Shown here piece by piece: positions 16,223-26,531 of a stretch of 64,000 bases of DNA. The notes under the pieces are model-generated. The model worked only from the letters and a program-made list of their open reading frames with translations, searched no databases and was not told the DNA's origin. Position numbers and translations under genes: made by a program. The stretch is from positions 124,001 to 188,000 of the forward strand of contig NZ_JAILWC010000002.1 of NCBI RefSeq assembly GCF_025699125.1, in the 5' to 3' direction. Position 1 is the stretch's first letter. The number at the start of each line of letters is the position of its first letter. Origin of the DNA: Nitrosopumilus sp. (lineage in GTDB: Archaea > Thermoproteota > Nitrososphaeria > Nitrososphaerales > Nitrosopumilaceae).

Positions 16223-18349
16223 TTATCTAACCTTTCGTAACTCCGTCTTTATGTTATCCGCTATGGTTGAACCAATTTTATCAATTTCTGCCAATTTATT
16301 TACAGGAATCTTGGCCAAATCATCCAGATTTTTTATCCCATGTTTGAATAGAACTCTTGCTCTCACCCTTCCAATTCCTTTGACTTTAACTAGGTCCAAT
16401 AACTCCTCTCGAATTCCATAGACAATTCTATTTCTCAGATCGGCTAATTCTTCAAGCAAATCTGCTCTTTCAACATGTTTTGAAATTTCCCTAAGGCAAT
16501 AGGATAGCCAATTGGCATTTTCAACCATCCTATGCATGTCTCCCGACTCTATTCCAAGGGTGTCAGACAAAGACAATTCAGAAGATTCGGTAATCCAAGA
16601 CTGTAAGGCCAAAAGGCTTCGTGAGCAGTCATACTCAGAAATTGGTTCAAGTAATTCTGAAGAATTATTTTCTATCATCAAGCTTGCTGACTCATAATCC
16701 TTTTGGCGTAATGAAAATTTTGGAAAAAATTCATCGCAATTTGTAATCAAATGCAAAAATCCGAACGTGTGTTTTCTTTCTTGAGATACGTTTTCAATTG
16801 CATCTCTAAAATATGTAGCAGTTAAAGGATCAATGTACAACATTGATGTTTTTTTGCCAAACTCAGTAGCTGCGTATCGTTCACCTTTTTTGATTATCAA
16901 AAATTTGCTAGAAAGAAAACGTAGAGATATATCAATCGCAAATTTCAGAGTGGGTTTTCTTGATTGTAGTCCCCCCAACGTTTGCAAAAAGAATTCCAAA
17001 ATTTCTTCTTTTTTAATTCCAGGGTGTGTTACTATTACACTAAGTATGTGTGTTCGCAAAGATTTATCATCAGTGATCTTTGAAACTATTGGTTCTGGTT
17101 CCCCATTAATGTAATATTCTATAAGATCATCAGTGTTTCCATTTCCAACAATTATTGATTCGCCAAAATCATCATATTGTGGTCTACCAGCTCTGCCACA
17201 AAGTTGTTTGTATTCTAGAATACTAATTGGTCTATTTGCACCAACTTTTGCATTGTATCGATTAATATTTGAAATTACAACTCTTCTTGCAGGAAGATTG
17301 ACACCTGCAGCTAAAGTTGGAGTCGAGGACAATAGTTTGATTGTGCCTTTTCTAAATTCAGTCTCTATTATCTCTCTGCATTTTTGATTCAGTCCTGCAT
17401 GATGAAATGCAACTCCTTTTTTTACAAGGTGTGCTAATGTTTTTACTAATTCTGTATGCTCATTTTCAGATAGAATTTTTTTTGATGTTTTTTCTAATTC
17501 AACCAATTCATTTTTTTTTAGAATCTGAAATATAGCATCAGCAGCTTTTGTAGCAAGGGATTTTGAGCGAGTCCTGGTTTCAGCAAATACCAATGATTGG
17601 CCACCTTGTTGTACTGATTGCACACCTAAATCAATTGGCGTTCCCCGTAAACTCCGCTCAACTTCAAAGGTTTTACCATCACTCATAGTAACCTCACCCC
17701 CATCACATACTCCTTCAGAGAGAGGCACTGGTCGCCAGTCATTTCTTACTAGTTTACAGTTTAGCCAATCTGCAATCTCATCAGAATTTGTAATTGTTGC
17801 ACTAAGGCCTACAAGTTGAGGCTTTGTATCTAATAGTTTTAGCTGTGTCAAAATCATTTCAAGTGTTGGACCTCTGCTTTCATCTCCAATCAAATGCACT
17901 TCATCAGAAATCACCAATCCAATTTCTTCAACCCATTCAACACCATGTCTAATAATTGAATCCATCTTCTCATTTGTCAGAATTAAGACATTGCTTTTCT
18001 CAAGATTTTTCTCAATATTTTCAAAATCACCAGTTGAAATTCCAACTTTGATTTTTTTCCCTAACGTGACTTTTTCTAATTTTTTAAATTCTGAAAACTT
18101 TTCAGCCGCTAATGCTCGCAAAGGACTAAGATAAATCACCTTACCGTCATTTTTAGAAAGAAAACTAATCATGGCAAGCATTGCAATCAGAGTCTTTCCA
18201 CTTGCTGTTGGAGCAGAAACTAGAATACTTTTTCCAGATAATAATCCAGACTCTACACTATCTGCTTGTGGAGGATATAATTTTTCAAAACCTTGTGATT
18301 GTAAAAAATCAATTGCTGATTTTGGAAGATCTAGTTGCTCAATTTTCAT
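16223..18349 (-). CDS. hel308: Hel308-type DNA helicase
   Basis: A 3'-5' superfamily 2 helicase of the Ski2/HelQ group that unwinds lagging-strand forks and D-loops during repair. The 708 residues contain Walker A APTASGKTL (~49-57), DEVH box (SDEVHLIGD), a SATI motif, GRAGRPQYDDFGE motif VI, a winged-helix and ratchet region, and a C-terminal helix-hairpin-helix (VKGIGRVRARVLFKHG). It overlaps mcm by four bases, so both are made from one message. Hel308 linked to MCM-GINS fits fork-repair coupling. Confidence 0.95.
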   Translation of the reverse strand: MKIEQLDLPKSAIDFLQSQGFEKLYPPQADSVESGLLSGKSILVSAPTASGKTLIAMLAMISFLSKNDGKVIYLSPLRALAAEKFSEFKKLEKVTLGKKIKVGISTGDFENIEKNLEKSNVLILTNEKMDSIIRHGVEWVEEIGLVISDEVHLIGDESRGPTLEMILTQLKLLDTKPQLVGLSATITNSDEIADWLNCKLVRNDWRPVPLSEGVCDGGEVTMSDGKTFEVERSLRGTPIDLGVQSVQQGGQSLVFAETRTRSKSLATKAADAIFQILKKNELVELEKTSKKILSENEHTELVKTLAHLVKKGVAFHHAGLNQKCREIIETEFRKGTIKLLSSTPTLAAGVNLPARRVVISNINRYNAKVGANRPISILEYKQLCGRAGRPQYDDFGESIIVGNGNTDDLIEYYINGEPEPIVSKITDDKSLRTHILSVIVTHPGIKKEEILEFFLQTLGGLQSRKPTLKFAIDISLRFLSSKFLIIKKGERYAATEFGKKTSMLYIDPLTATYFRDAIENVSQERKHTFGFLHLITNCDEFFPKFSLRQKDYESASLMIENNSSELLEPISEYDCSRSLLALQSWITESSELSLSDTLGIESGDMHRMVENANWLSYCLREISKHVERADLLEELADLRNRIVYGIREELLDLVKVKGIGRVRARVLFKHGIKNLDDLAKIPVNKLAEIDKIGSTIADNIKTELRKVR

Positions 18350-20433
18350 ACTCGGTTATAGTGACCGGGTTTTGATTCATAAATAGATGCTTCTCTGAGC
18401 ATTCTTCGGATATAGTTTCTTGCCTCTTCTTCTGTGAATTTTTCACTCTTTTCAAGTTCTTTGACAAATGTTCTTTCTTCAACTGGAACTTTGTTGTCTC
18501 CTTCAAGACTCTTTAGAACATCCATGAATAGTTGCATCTTTGAAACTTCACTTCTTGGTTTTCCTTGTAATACTCCAAGGTCTACCTTGCCAGTATTCAC
18601 ATCAACACCAGCATCTTGAAGCATGCTTTGAATAAGAAATATTGCACGCTCAGCATCTTCTTCTTCTACCTTGTCTTTCATGAGTAATCTTGCTCGTGCA
18701 GTAGAAAGTCGAATAATTCCTTCTAGTTGTCTTGGAGTTACAGTAATCATTTCTTCAGATTCTACATTTCTCATTTGAAGGTAATACGACAGAATTTTTT
18801 CTTCTGCTTCTTTTGTTAATTCAGGAATACCACGTTTTGCATAAGATAGGTACTTTGTAAGTAAATCAACCTCAATGACAGATTTTTTATCGGTTCCTTG
18901 AGTGGTGTTTCTTTGTATAATGTGTCTTGCAATCTTTTCATCTCTTTCTTTAGTTGGAATGTCTCTTACAACAAAGATCAAATCAAATCTTGTAAGTAAT
19001 GGAATTGGCAAATTTACATTTTCAGTGATATTTTTGAAAGGATCATATTTTCCATACATGGGGTTTGCAGCAGCTAAGATTGAAGTTCGAGCATTTAGTG
19101 TCGCAACAATACCGCCCTTTGCAATACTTGCTGACTGCTGCTCCATTACTTCGTGCAATGCACTTCTGTCTTCAGGCTTCATCTTGTCAAATTCGTCTAT
19201 ACTTACAAGACCTTGATCCCCTAGAACTACTGCACCAGCTTCTAACATCATAATTCCTGTTTTATCTCTAACTACAGCAGCTGTAAGTCCTGCAGCAGTT
19301 GAACCTCTACCCGAAGTATACAAACCTCGTGGTGCAATTCTTGCACAGAATTTTAACATCTCACTTTTTGCAGTACCAGGATCTCCAACTAGAAATACGT
19401 TAATGTCCCCTCTAATCTTACTTCCATCACCAAGTAATCTCTGATTAGAACCTACAATGAGTAGCAAAATAGATTCCTTGATTAATGACTGTCCTTGAAT
19501 GTGTGGCGCAAATGAATCAATTAGTCTTTGATATACATCAGAACTTTGACTGAGAGCTTTGATCATTTTTTCTTCCTCAGGTGAAATCTCTTCTCTTCCT
19601 ATTTTTCTATCAGTTTTAGAACCACGACCACTCAAAAATTCGATATTATTTCCCTCAATTCTTAATCGATATAATCCGCTGTGACCTCGCTGAATTCCTG
19701 CAACAGACTCTTGTTCTACTCTAACTACACCAGTAAGAATAATTCTATCACCAGGCCTTGAATTATCTACTAAATCCTGCCTAATTGTGACATCAATATA
19801 ATGAGGAAGTTGACCTGGAGGCAAATCCTCAGGAAGTTCCTGTAATCTGAGTATTTGAAAATCAATAAACTTGCTTGCTTCCGGTTTTAACTCAAAATCT
19901 CTCTGTTTACAATTTGGATTATCGCATACAACAGGAATTTTCACATCCATCCCCTTTAGTTGAATTACTTTTGTTGTATGTTCATCAGGGCATACAAAGA
20001 CCAGCTCTTTTGCAAGTGGTTTTACTTCTGATGCTCTAACTACCATGCCTGAAACACTTGTAATGTGTCCAATTGTTTCAGCATTGATTTGTCTTAGACT
20101 ACGCTCTAGTGGGAAATTAATTAATCTTACACGAACTTCATCTTTGATTTTTTCTGCATAATCAGGAAATCTAGTTTGTAATGCTTCTTTGATTGCTCTA
20201 GAGAATGCATCAAATATCCTATCAGGATTTTTAGAAAACATTACTTCAATTTGTGGCTCTACTACCAAATCATTATAATCAACGATAATGTATTTTGCAT
20301 TCTTTGGCATCATCTCATCGATTGCATCTACATACTTGTAGACACCATTCTTATCTTTGAATCTAGTCAGAAATTCTTTTACTTTATCTGATAAGGCAGA
20401 ATCTGTAAAAGTACTAGTCTGTTTACTGCTCAT
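18346..20433 (-). CDS. mcm: Replicative helicase MCM
   Basis: Homohexameric 3'-5' helicase that opens the replication fork. The 695-residue protein has the N-terminal DNA-binding part with a zinc site (CPDEH...CDNPNC, ~residues 149-180), Walker A GDPGTAKSEML (~350), Walker B SIDEFDKM (~408), arginine finger LTRFDLIF (~475) and a C-terminal winged helix. No intein is seen. It overlaps gins23 by 11 bases upstream and hel308 by four downstream. Confidence 0.97.
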   Translation of the reverse strand: MSSKQTSTFTDSALSDKVKEFLTRFKDKNGVYKYVDAIDEMMPKNAKYIIVDYNDLVVEPQIEVMFSKNPDRIFDAFSRAIKEALQTRFPDYAEKIKDEVRVRLINFPLERSLRQINAETIGHITSVSGMVVRASEVKPLAKELVFVCPDEHTTKVIQLKGMDVKIPVVCDNPNCKQRDFELKPEASKFIDFQILRLQELPEDLPPGQLPHYIDVTIRQDLVDNSRPGDRIILTGVVRVEQESVAGIQRGHSGLYRLRIEGNNIEFLSGRGSKTDRKIGREEISPEEEKMIKALSQSSDVYQRLIDSFAPHIQGQSLIKESILLLIVGSNQRLLGDGSKIRGDINVFLVGDPGTAKSEMLKFCARIAPRGLYTSGRGSTAAGLTAAVVRDKTGIMMLEAGAVVLGDQGLVSIDEFDKMKPEDRSALHEVMEQQSASIAKGGIVATLNARTSILAAANPMYGKYDPFKNITENVNLPIPLLTRFDLIFVVRDIPTKERDEKIARHIIQRNTTQGTDKKSVIEVDLLTKYLSYAKRGIPELTKEAEEKILSYYLQMRNVESEEMITVTPRQLEGIIRLSTARARLLMKDKVEEEDAERAIFLIQSMLQDAGVDVNTGKVDLGVLQGKPRSEVSKMQLFMDVLKSLEGDNKVPVEERTFVKELEKSEKFTEEEARNYIRRMLREASIYESKPGHYNRV

Positions 20434-20944
20434 TTAAGCCCCCAGTTATTTGTTTTTCAAACTCTTTGCTGTTATCATAGATAGTTTTGTAAAAGATGTT
20501 TTCTTCAACAGTTAGTTTGTTGTATAATTCAGAATTCAGTTTGATAGAGTCTGCCGTCTTTACTAGTTTTCCTCTTCTCATTCTAAATAATTCTAGCATC
20601 ATGCTTTCAACTTTATCAAAATCATCACGATTCAATTCTTTCATAGACTCTCTTAATTTTATGTAAAAATGGGGATCAAGTGTAGATATTTGATACTCTC
20701 CAACCATCTTTTCTTTTGACAGTGCTTGTTTTAATTCAGTAATCATATCAGGAGAATCCAGTACACCCAAGTTATTATCAGATAGAATCTTTCCTACCCA
20801 TCGTGGAATGTTATCAGTATCACCCTGAGTTGCATCAATTTTTACACCTGCCACATTAAATTTAAAATCCTGATTTACAGTGAATTTAGCATCCTTTAGG
20901 CGATATCCAATACTGTGAACTTTTTCTACTTTATCAATTTCCAT
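20423..20944 (-). CDS. gins23: GINS complex subunit, Gins23 type
   Basis: Part of the CMG helicase, holding MCM and Cdc45/RecJ-like protein together. The 173-residue protein has the small B domain first (residues ~25-65, with IPRWVGKILSDNNLGVL) and the helical A domain after it (DPHFYIKLRESM, then ELFRMRRGKL and a final LTVEENIFYKTIYD). The B-then-A order is that of Gins23 rather than Gins51. It heads the operon with mcm, as in Sulfolobus. Sequence conservation is weak, so the subtype rests on domain order and context. Confidence 0.82.
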   Translation of the reverse strand: MEIDKVEKVHSIGYRLKDAKFTVNQDFKFNVAGVKIDATQGDTDNIPRWVGKILSDNNLGVLDSPDMITELKQALSKEKMVGEYQISTLDPHFYIKLRESMKELNRDDFDKVESMMLELFRMRRGKLVKTADSIKLNSELYNKLTVEENIFYKTIYDNSKEFEKQITGGLNEQ

Positions 20945-20967
20945 GCGAGACTACTTATCCTCTTTTA

Positions 20968-21045
20968 GATCCTCAAGTATCGGATCGATCAATTCTGTTA
21001 ACAATTTAGTGAGATCAATTGATCCTAATTAATCTCAGGCTGATC
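20968..21045. promoter_or_regulatory. GATC-rich divergent promoter region
   Basis: The tetramer GATC occurs six times in under 80 bases (20968, 20983, 20987, 21013, 21021, 21042), including the 12-bp palindrome GATCAATTGATC at 21013-21024 and GATCGATC at 20983-20990. The region lies between the divergent gins23-mcm operon and rfcS. A regulator site or methylation target is possible; nothing here proves an origin. Confidence 0.35.
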
Positions 21046-21136
21046 GCATCTTGATTATAATGAATTTGATTTTAAAATATGGTATGATACAATAACCAAT
21101 TCGGATTTATTAATGGGGATTAGGCCTTAAGAACTC

Positions 21137-22087
21137 ATGTTAGGAAGCGGCATGTGGGTTGAAAAGTATCGACCAACAAAACTTTCAGAGATTGTAAACC
21201 AAACTGAGATTATTGGGAGCTTGGAGGCCCTAATCAAAGATCCAACAGATATGCCTCATCTGATGTTTTCAGGATCTGCAGGAGTAGGAAAGACAACTGC
21301 TGCACTATGTATTGCAAATCAAATTTTAGGAGACAATTTCAAAGACTATACGCTTGAGCTAAACGCATCAGATGAGAGAGGAATTGGCATGGTCAGAGAA
21401 AAAGTTAAGAAATTTTCAAGATTTGCTGGAATGGGTGAAGTTCCATTCAAGATTATCATTTTAGATGAAGCAGATGAGATGACAGCAGATGCACAAACTG
21501 CCCTAAGAAGAATCATAGAAGACACTGCAAAAATTTGTAGATTTATTTTCATTGCAAATAACATTTCAAAAATCATCGACCCCATTCAAAGTAGGTGTGC
21601 CACATTCAAGTTCACAACCATTCCAGAAGAAGATCTCATTAAAAGACTAGAAGAGATTGCAAAAAATGAAAAAATAAAATTTGATAAAAAAGGCCTCAAG
21701 GCAATTTATGATTACTCAGAAGGAGACATGAGGCACGCAATTAATCTAATGCAGGCAACTGCAAGTCTTGGCGGGATTACAGAAGAGCATGTAAAGGGAT
21801 CAGCTGGCCTAACTAAAACTAGCGATGTAGACGAGGTTCTAAAGATTGCTCTTTTGGGTAAAGTTGCAGAAGCAAGAGAGAAGATGATAGAATTAATCAA
21901 AGTTTACGGAATGTCGGAATCTGATTTTTTAAAATATCTCAACTCGGCAGTTTTCAAGTCAAAGCATGAAAAGTTATCAGACATTTTAGAGATTATCGCA
22001 AAATACGATTACAGAGTTCTAGTTGGCGCAAATTCTGAAATTCAGTTATCTGCAATGCTAGCAGAACTTGGAAAGATAGAAAAATAA
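21137..22087 (+). CDS. rfcS: Replication factor C small subunit
   Basis: Clamp-loader ATPase that opens PCNA and places it on primed DNA. The 316-residue protein shows WVEKYRP at the N-terminus, Walker A GSAGVGKTT, Walker B LDEADEMT, the SRC arginine-finger motif (QSRCATFKF) and the C-terminal collar helices. Homologs begin at MWVEKYRP, so the ATG at 21152 is the likelier start. rfcL is not in the window. It is divergent from the gins23-mcm-hel308 operon across the GATC-rich region. Confidence 0.95.
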   Translation: MLGSGMWVEKYRPTKLSEIVNQTEIIGSLEALIKDPTDMPHLMFSGSAGVGKTTAALCIANQILGDNFKDYTLELNASDERGIGMVREKVKKFSRFAGMGEVPFKIIILDEADEMTADAQTALRRIIEDTAKICRFIFIANNISKIIDPIQSRCATFKFTTIPEEDLIKRLEEIAKNEKIKFDKKGLKAIYDYSEGDMRHAINLMQATASLGGITEEHVKGSAGLTKTSDVDEVLKIALLGKVAEAREKMIELIKVYGMSESDFLKYLNSAVFKSKHEKLSDILEIIAKYDYRVLVGANSEIQLSAMLAELGKIEK

Positions 22088-22090
22088 GAA

Positions 22091-22174
22091 CGCAGAGAGA
22101 GGGATTTGAACCCCCGTATGCTTGCGCACACAGGCTCTCAAGGCCCGCGCCCTACCGAGCTAGGCGACCTCTGC
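22091..22174 (-). tRNA. tRNA-Ser (TGA)
   Basis: An 84-base class II tRNA: acceptor GCAGAGG/TCTCTGC, anticodon stem CGGGC/GCCTG with loop CTTGAGA (anticodon TGA), a long variable arm and T stem GGGGG/CCCTC. Discriminator G fits archaeal serine tRNA rather than leucine. CCA not encoded. Confidence 0.92.
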
Positions 22175-22247
22175 GAAAACTCTTCGATAGAAGTGATTAA
22201 AATTTGTTGGTGTGAAATAGAAAAATAAGAAAAAAGAAAAAATTTCT

Positions 22248-22802
22248 TTAATCGTGTGCGTGTGGGTTTTCAGAGCCAGATTTCATAAGTACATATGTAC
22301 CGGCTGCTTTCTCGTGCCATTCTTGGTTAGCTGATTCAATTCGAATTGCGCCTTCAGGACAGATTTCTTGACATGCCATGCAAACAGTACAATCATGTTC
22401 TCTGATTGGTTGTGATTTGTCTGTATAGTCTAATCTTTCATCTTGTTCTGTTTTACCAGTACCTTCAAAAGTTTCACCCAGACATTTTTCTGCTGGAATA
22501 TCTTTTTCGGTTCTGTACCATTGGAATGTTTGAACTGGGCATACACTCATGCATGCACCTGCTGCAACACAGGAATCCCAATCTACTGCGACAGTTGTTC
22601 CATGAATTCCAAGAGGAACTTGTTTTTCTCCTCGAGCTTCATAAGCTGCCTTTACATCTTCATTTGAAAATGCGGCACCGTCAGTTCTTCCCTTGCCCCA
22701 AATCCAGTGGAAATTTTCACCATCTGCATGGCTCGTTTTTCCTATTGGTTTTACATCATTGTGACAAAAGTCTTCTGGTATTTGTAATTCTGCCATATAC
22801 AA
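22248..22802 (-). CDS. Zfx-like ferredoxin with likely zinc site
   Basis: A soluble seven-iron-type ferredoxin of 184 residues: cluster I motif C78-x5-C84-x3-C88-P and cluster II C138-x2-C141-x2-C144-x3-C148-P. The core [17 protein letters not shown] closely resembles the zinc-containing ferredoxin of Sulfolobus. Four His (H14, H25, H32, H67) precede the clusters; H67 in GIHG matches a known zinc ligand of that protein. An insertion of ~35 residues separates the two clusters. It lies 95 bases from a paralog (22898-23407) that lacks most of these His. It would shuttle low-potential electrons. Confidence 0.88.
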   Translation of the reverse strand: MYMAELQIPEDFCHNDVKPIGKTSHADGENFHWIWGKGRTDGAAFSNEDVKAAYEARGEKQVPLGIHGTTVAVDWDSCVAAGACMSVCPVQTFQWYRTEKDIPAEKCLGETFEGTGKTEQDERLDYTDKSQPIREHDCTVCMACQEICPEGAIRIESANQEWHEKAAGTYVLMKSGSENPHAHD

Positions 22803-22897
22803 ACTACCCCCAAAATATTATTTAAATCTAGATATAATTAGTCAAGACTAAATAAAAAAGAAAATAAAAATTACAGATATGATTTTGTCTTGAATTT

Positions 22898-23431
<534 letters not shown>

Positions 23432-23531
23432 TTAAAGCTAGATAAGGTAAATTACGAATGCACCAGTAACAATCGATCTTTCAGGAATGAATTCCTTACG
23501 TTCATAACGCTGAACGATCAATTCTCTGGAT

Positions 23532-24197
23532 ATGGATATTATCAAGTACGATGTATATCGTGGACCAAACATTGGAGTTTACACTAAAGTAAATGACAGT
23601 GTAATTTTACTTCCGATGGGATATGCACAATCAAAAGCAGAAAAACTTGCAAAATATCTTGGTGTAGAATATAGATTCATGTCAATTGCCAACACAAGAT
23701 TAATTGGAGCATTATGTGTAATGAACAACAAAGGAATACTGATTCCAAAAACTGCATATCAAGATGAATTTGACTTTCTCAAAAACGAAACAGATCTGGA
23801 AGTAGGTGTTCTTGATTCAAAATTATCTGCTTTAGGAAATGTCATTTGTACTAATGACAAAGGAGCAGTTGTGTCTCCTTGGTTATCTCCTCAAGACTGC
23901 AAAAACATTTCAGATGTTTTGGGAGTTGAGGTAATTCAGAAAAAAATTGCAGGTTTTAATCAGACAGGAGCTGTAATGGTAGCAAACAATTCCGGTGCAG
24001 CAATTCATCCGGAAGCAGATGAAGAAGATATGAAGACATTCTCCAATTTGTTAGGCGTAAAAATCGAGCAATGCTCCATAAATAATGGAATTCCATATGT
24101 GGCATCAGGAATTCTAGTAAACAATCATTCTCTTGTTGTCGGGTCATTAACTACTGGTCCTGAAATAATGATGTTGACTAGGGCTTTTCTAAATTAA
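23532..24197 (+). CDS. eif6: Translation initiation factor 6 (aIF6)
   Basis: Anti-association factor that binds the large ribosomal subunit and keeps subunits apart. The 221 residues form five similar ~45-residue blades (pentein fold) visible in the repeating pattern N-x-x-G-x-x-x-x-P (NNKGILIPK, NDKGAVVSP, NNSGAAIHP, NNHSLVVGS). Length matches archaeal aIF6. Its last 20 bases overlap the convergent hisS 3' end. Confidence 0.95.
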   Translation: MDIIKYDVYRGPNIGVYTKVNDSVILLPMGYAQSKAEKLAKYLGVEYRFMSIANTRLIGALCVMNNKGILIPKTAYQDEFDFLKNETDLEVGVLDSKLSALGNVICTNDKGAVVSPWLSPQDCKNISDVLGVEVIQKKIAGFNQTGAVMVANNSGAAIHPEADEEDMKTFSNLLGVKIEQCSINNGIPYVASGILVNNHSLVVGSLTTGPEIMMLTRAFLN

Positions 24198-25461
24198 GAA
24201 CAGACTTTGGATCCTCAGTTAATTTCTCCAGTGAAATGGTTCCTTCAGTTCCATTAATCATATCTTTGAGTACGACATTTCCTTCTTCAAGTTCATCAGG
24301 ACCAACTATAATTGAGAATTGTGCATTGCTTGCAATATCCATTTGTTTTTTTAGATTTCGCCCTGCCAAGTCAATATCAGTTGGAATGTTGTTTAGTCTT
24401 AACAGCGATGCAATTGAATATGCAACTTTTTGCATTTCTTCATTTATGTACAATACTGCAACCCGCTTTTGTAAAATATTTGGAATTATTTTTTGTTCTT
24501 GCATTGTAAGGATTATTCTTTCAACACCTCCTGCAACTCCAGTTGCACCAATATCATCCCTTCCAAATGCTTTAGTTAGTGTGTCATATCTACCACCACC
24601 TGCTAGTGCGCCTAGTGTGGAATTTTTGTCAAATACTTCAAAGACAGTACCGGAATAGTAATCCAGTCCTCTAACAATACCAAAATTAATTCTAACATTG
24701 GATACTCCTCGATTCTCAAGCGAATCAAATAGTTGTTTTAGTTCATCCCATGATTCTAATTGTGTCGTGTCAAATATTTTTTCAACTTCTGAAATTGTTC
24801 CTTTGATTTGCGAGAACTCTAGTATTCTTTCTATTTTTTCTGTTTGGTAACCTTTTTCTTGAAATTCCTTTAGGATTTCGTCTTTTGATTTTTTTGCAAT
24901 TTTGTCAACTGCTCGTAAAATATCAGCAACTAATTCTGGATCATTAGAATCGAATATTTTGTTAATGTAGGACTCTACCAGATTTCGGTGATTAATGTCA
25001 ATTGTGATTTCCCTGAGTAAAAGCGAATCAAACAATCTAGAGGTTAATTCAATGATTTCAGCTTCTGATTCAATGCTTGGTTTTCCATATACTTCGATAT
25101 CCCATTGATGAAAGTATCGATATCTACCTTTTTGTGGTTCGTCGTATCTGAAGACACCTCCAAAACTGGATAGCTTTGCAGGAAGTTTCATCGATTTTTG
25201 AGATGCAGCATATCTTGTTAGTCCCATTGTAAAGTCAAATCTTAATGCAACCTCTCGATCTCCTTTGTCTTTGAAATAGTAAATTTCGTCTCGTATTCCT
25301 GGACCTGACTTTGTCTCTAGAGTTGATAGCAGTTCAATGGGAGATGGATCCATAAATGAAAACCCATACAAATTTGATAACTGCTTGAAATGATACCTGA
25401 CATGCTCAATGTTTGCATTTTCTGCTCCCTCAAAATCTTTCATTCCTCGTGGTAGTTCCAA
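24178..25461 (-). CDS. hisS: Histidyl-tRNA synthetase
   Basis: Class II synthetase charging tRNA-His. The 427 residues contain motif 2 in RYRYFHQWDIEVYG (~residue 113), the histidine-specific LDYYSGTVFEVF and GGGRYDTL segments (~270-295), motif 3 GVERI (~315) and a C-terminal anticodon-binding domain. Length is typical. The gene is single, convergent with aIF6 (20-base overlap) and divergent from the aldo/keto reductase. Confidence 0.95.
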   Translation of the reverse strand: MELPRGMKDFEGAENANIEHVRYHFKQLSNLYGFSFMDPSPIELLSTLETKSGPGIRDEIYYFKDKGDREVALRFDFTMGLTRYAASQKSMKLPAKLSSFGGVFRYDEPQKGRYRYFHQWDIEVYGKPSIESEAEIIELTSRLFDSLLLREITIDINHRNLVESYINKIFDSNDPELVADILRAVDKIAKKSKDEILKEFQEKGYQTEKIERILEFSQIKGTISEVEKIFDTTQLESWDELKQLFDSLENRGVSNVRINFGIVRGLDYYSGTVFEVFDKNSTLGALAGGGRYDTLTKAFGRDDIGATGVAGGVERIILTMQEQKIIPNILQKRVAVLYINEEMQKVAYSIASLLRLNNIPTDIDLAGRNLKKQMDIASNAQFSIIVGPDELEEGNVVLKDMINGTEGTISLEKLTEDPKSVLNLEKP

Positions 25462-25544
25462 GATGATTCTTTCTTAGATGGTTGTGATTTAGATATTTCT
25501 CTAAGAATGCCAGTTTTTTAAAGAGATTTTTTCTAAGAATACTT

Positions 25545-26531
25545 GTGACAGTTGAGAAAATCACTATTGCAAAAGATTTGGAAATTTGTAGAATTCTAAA
25601 TGGAATGTGGCAAGTTGCGGGAGGTCACGGTCAAATTGACAAAGAACTGGCAATAGCAGACATGATAGAATACCACAAATCAGGATTTACAACTTGGGAC
25701 TTGGCAGACATTTATGGTCCTGCAGAATCATTAATTGGAGAATTCCAAGAAAAAATAGACAAGACTCAATCTCAAGCACTTACTAAGTTTGTTCCCAATC
25801 CAGGCCCTATGAGCAATAGTATTGTTACCTATCATATAGAGCAATCATTAAAAAAAATGAAAACAGATCGTATAGATTTACTCCAGTTTCACTGGTGGGA
25901 TTATAATGATTCTAGTTATCTTGATGCATTGAATCATTTATCAAAATTACAAAAAGATGGGAAAATTAAACATCTGGGATTGACAAACTTTGATACCAAA
26001 CGAGTAAAAATAATGATCGAGCGTGGTTTTCAAATTGTATCAAACCAAGTTCAGTATTCAATTTTAGATCAAAGGCCAGAAAAAATCATGACTCCGTTTT
26101 TTGCAAAACACGGAATAAAGATTTTAACATATGGAACATTACTTGGAGGATTCTTTTCTGAAAAATATCTTGGTTTAGATGAACCGCATAGAGGAGAATT
26201 AACCACATCCAGTCTGCAAAAATACAAGAACATGATTGATGTTTGGGGAGGATGGAATTTATTTCAAGAATTGCTTTGTACCTTAGATCAAATTTCAAAG
26301 AAACATGGTTGCAGCATTGCCAATATTGCAACAAGATTTGTATTAGATAGGCCACAAGTTGCAGGAGTGATTATTGGTGCAAGACTCGGAATCAATAATC
26401 ACAGAAATGATAATGCCAAAGTTTTTGATATAAAATTAGATAACAATGATATTTCAATGATTAATGCCATCACTGAAAAATCAAATGATTTGTTTGAGAT
26501 TATTGGTGATTGTGGAGACGAATACAGATAA
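25545..26531 (+). CDS. Aldo/keto reductase
   Basis: A 328-residue NAD(P)H-dependent (beta/alpha)8 reductase from a GTG start. The catalytic set is visible: Asp and Tyr in DLADIYG, Lys in LTKFVP, His in LLQFHWWDY; GVIIGARLGIN near the C-terminus binds the cofactor phosphate. Substrate unknown. The gene is monocistronic and divergent from hisS with ~80 bases between. Confidence 0.88.
   Translation: MTVEKITIAKDLEICRILNGMWQVAGGHGQIDKELAIADMIEYHKSGFTTWDLADIYGPAESLIGEFQEKIDKTQSQALTKFVPNPGPMSNSIVTYHIEQSLKKMKTDRIDLLQFHWWDYNDSSYLDALNHLSKLQKDGKIKHLGLTNFDTKRVKIMIERGFQIVSNQVQYSILDQRPEKIMTPFFAKHGIKILTYGTLLGGFFSEKYLGLDEPHRGELTTSSLQKYKNMIDVWGGWNLFQELLCTLDQISKKHGCSIANIATRFVLDRPQVAGVIIGARLGINNHRNDNAKVFDIKLDNNDISMINAITEKSNDLFEIIGDCGDEYR

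Noticed and set aside
20945-21136. Replication origin
   Set aside because: No cdc6/orc1 gene or origin-recognition box is visible; GATC clustering alone is not enough.
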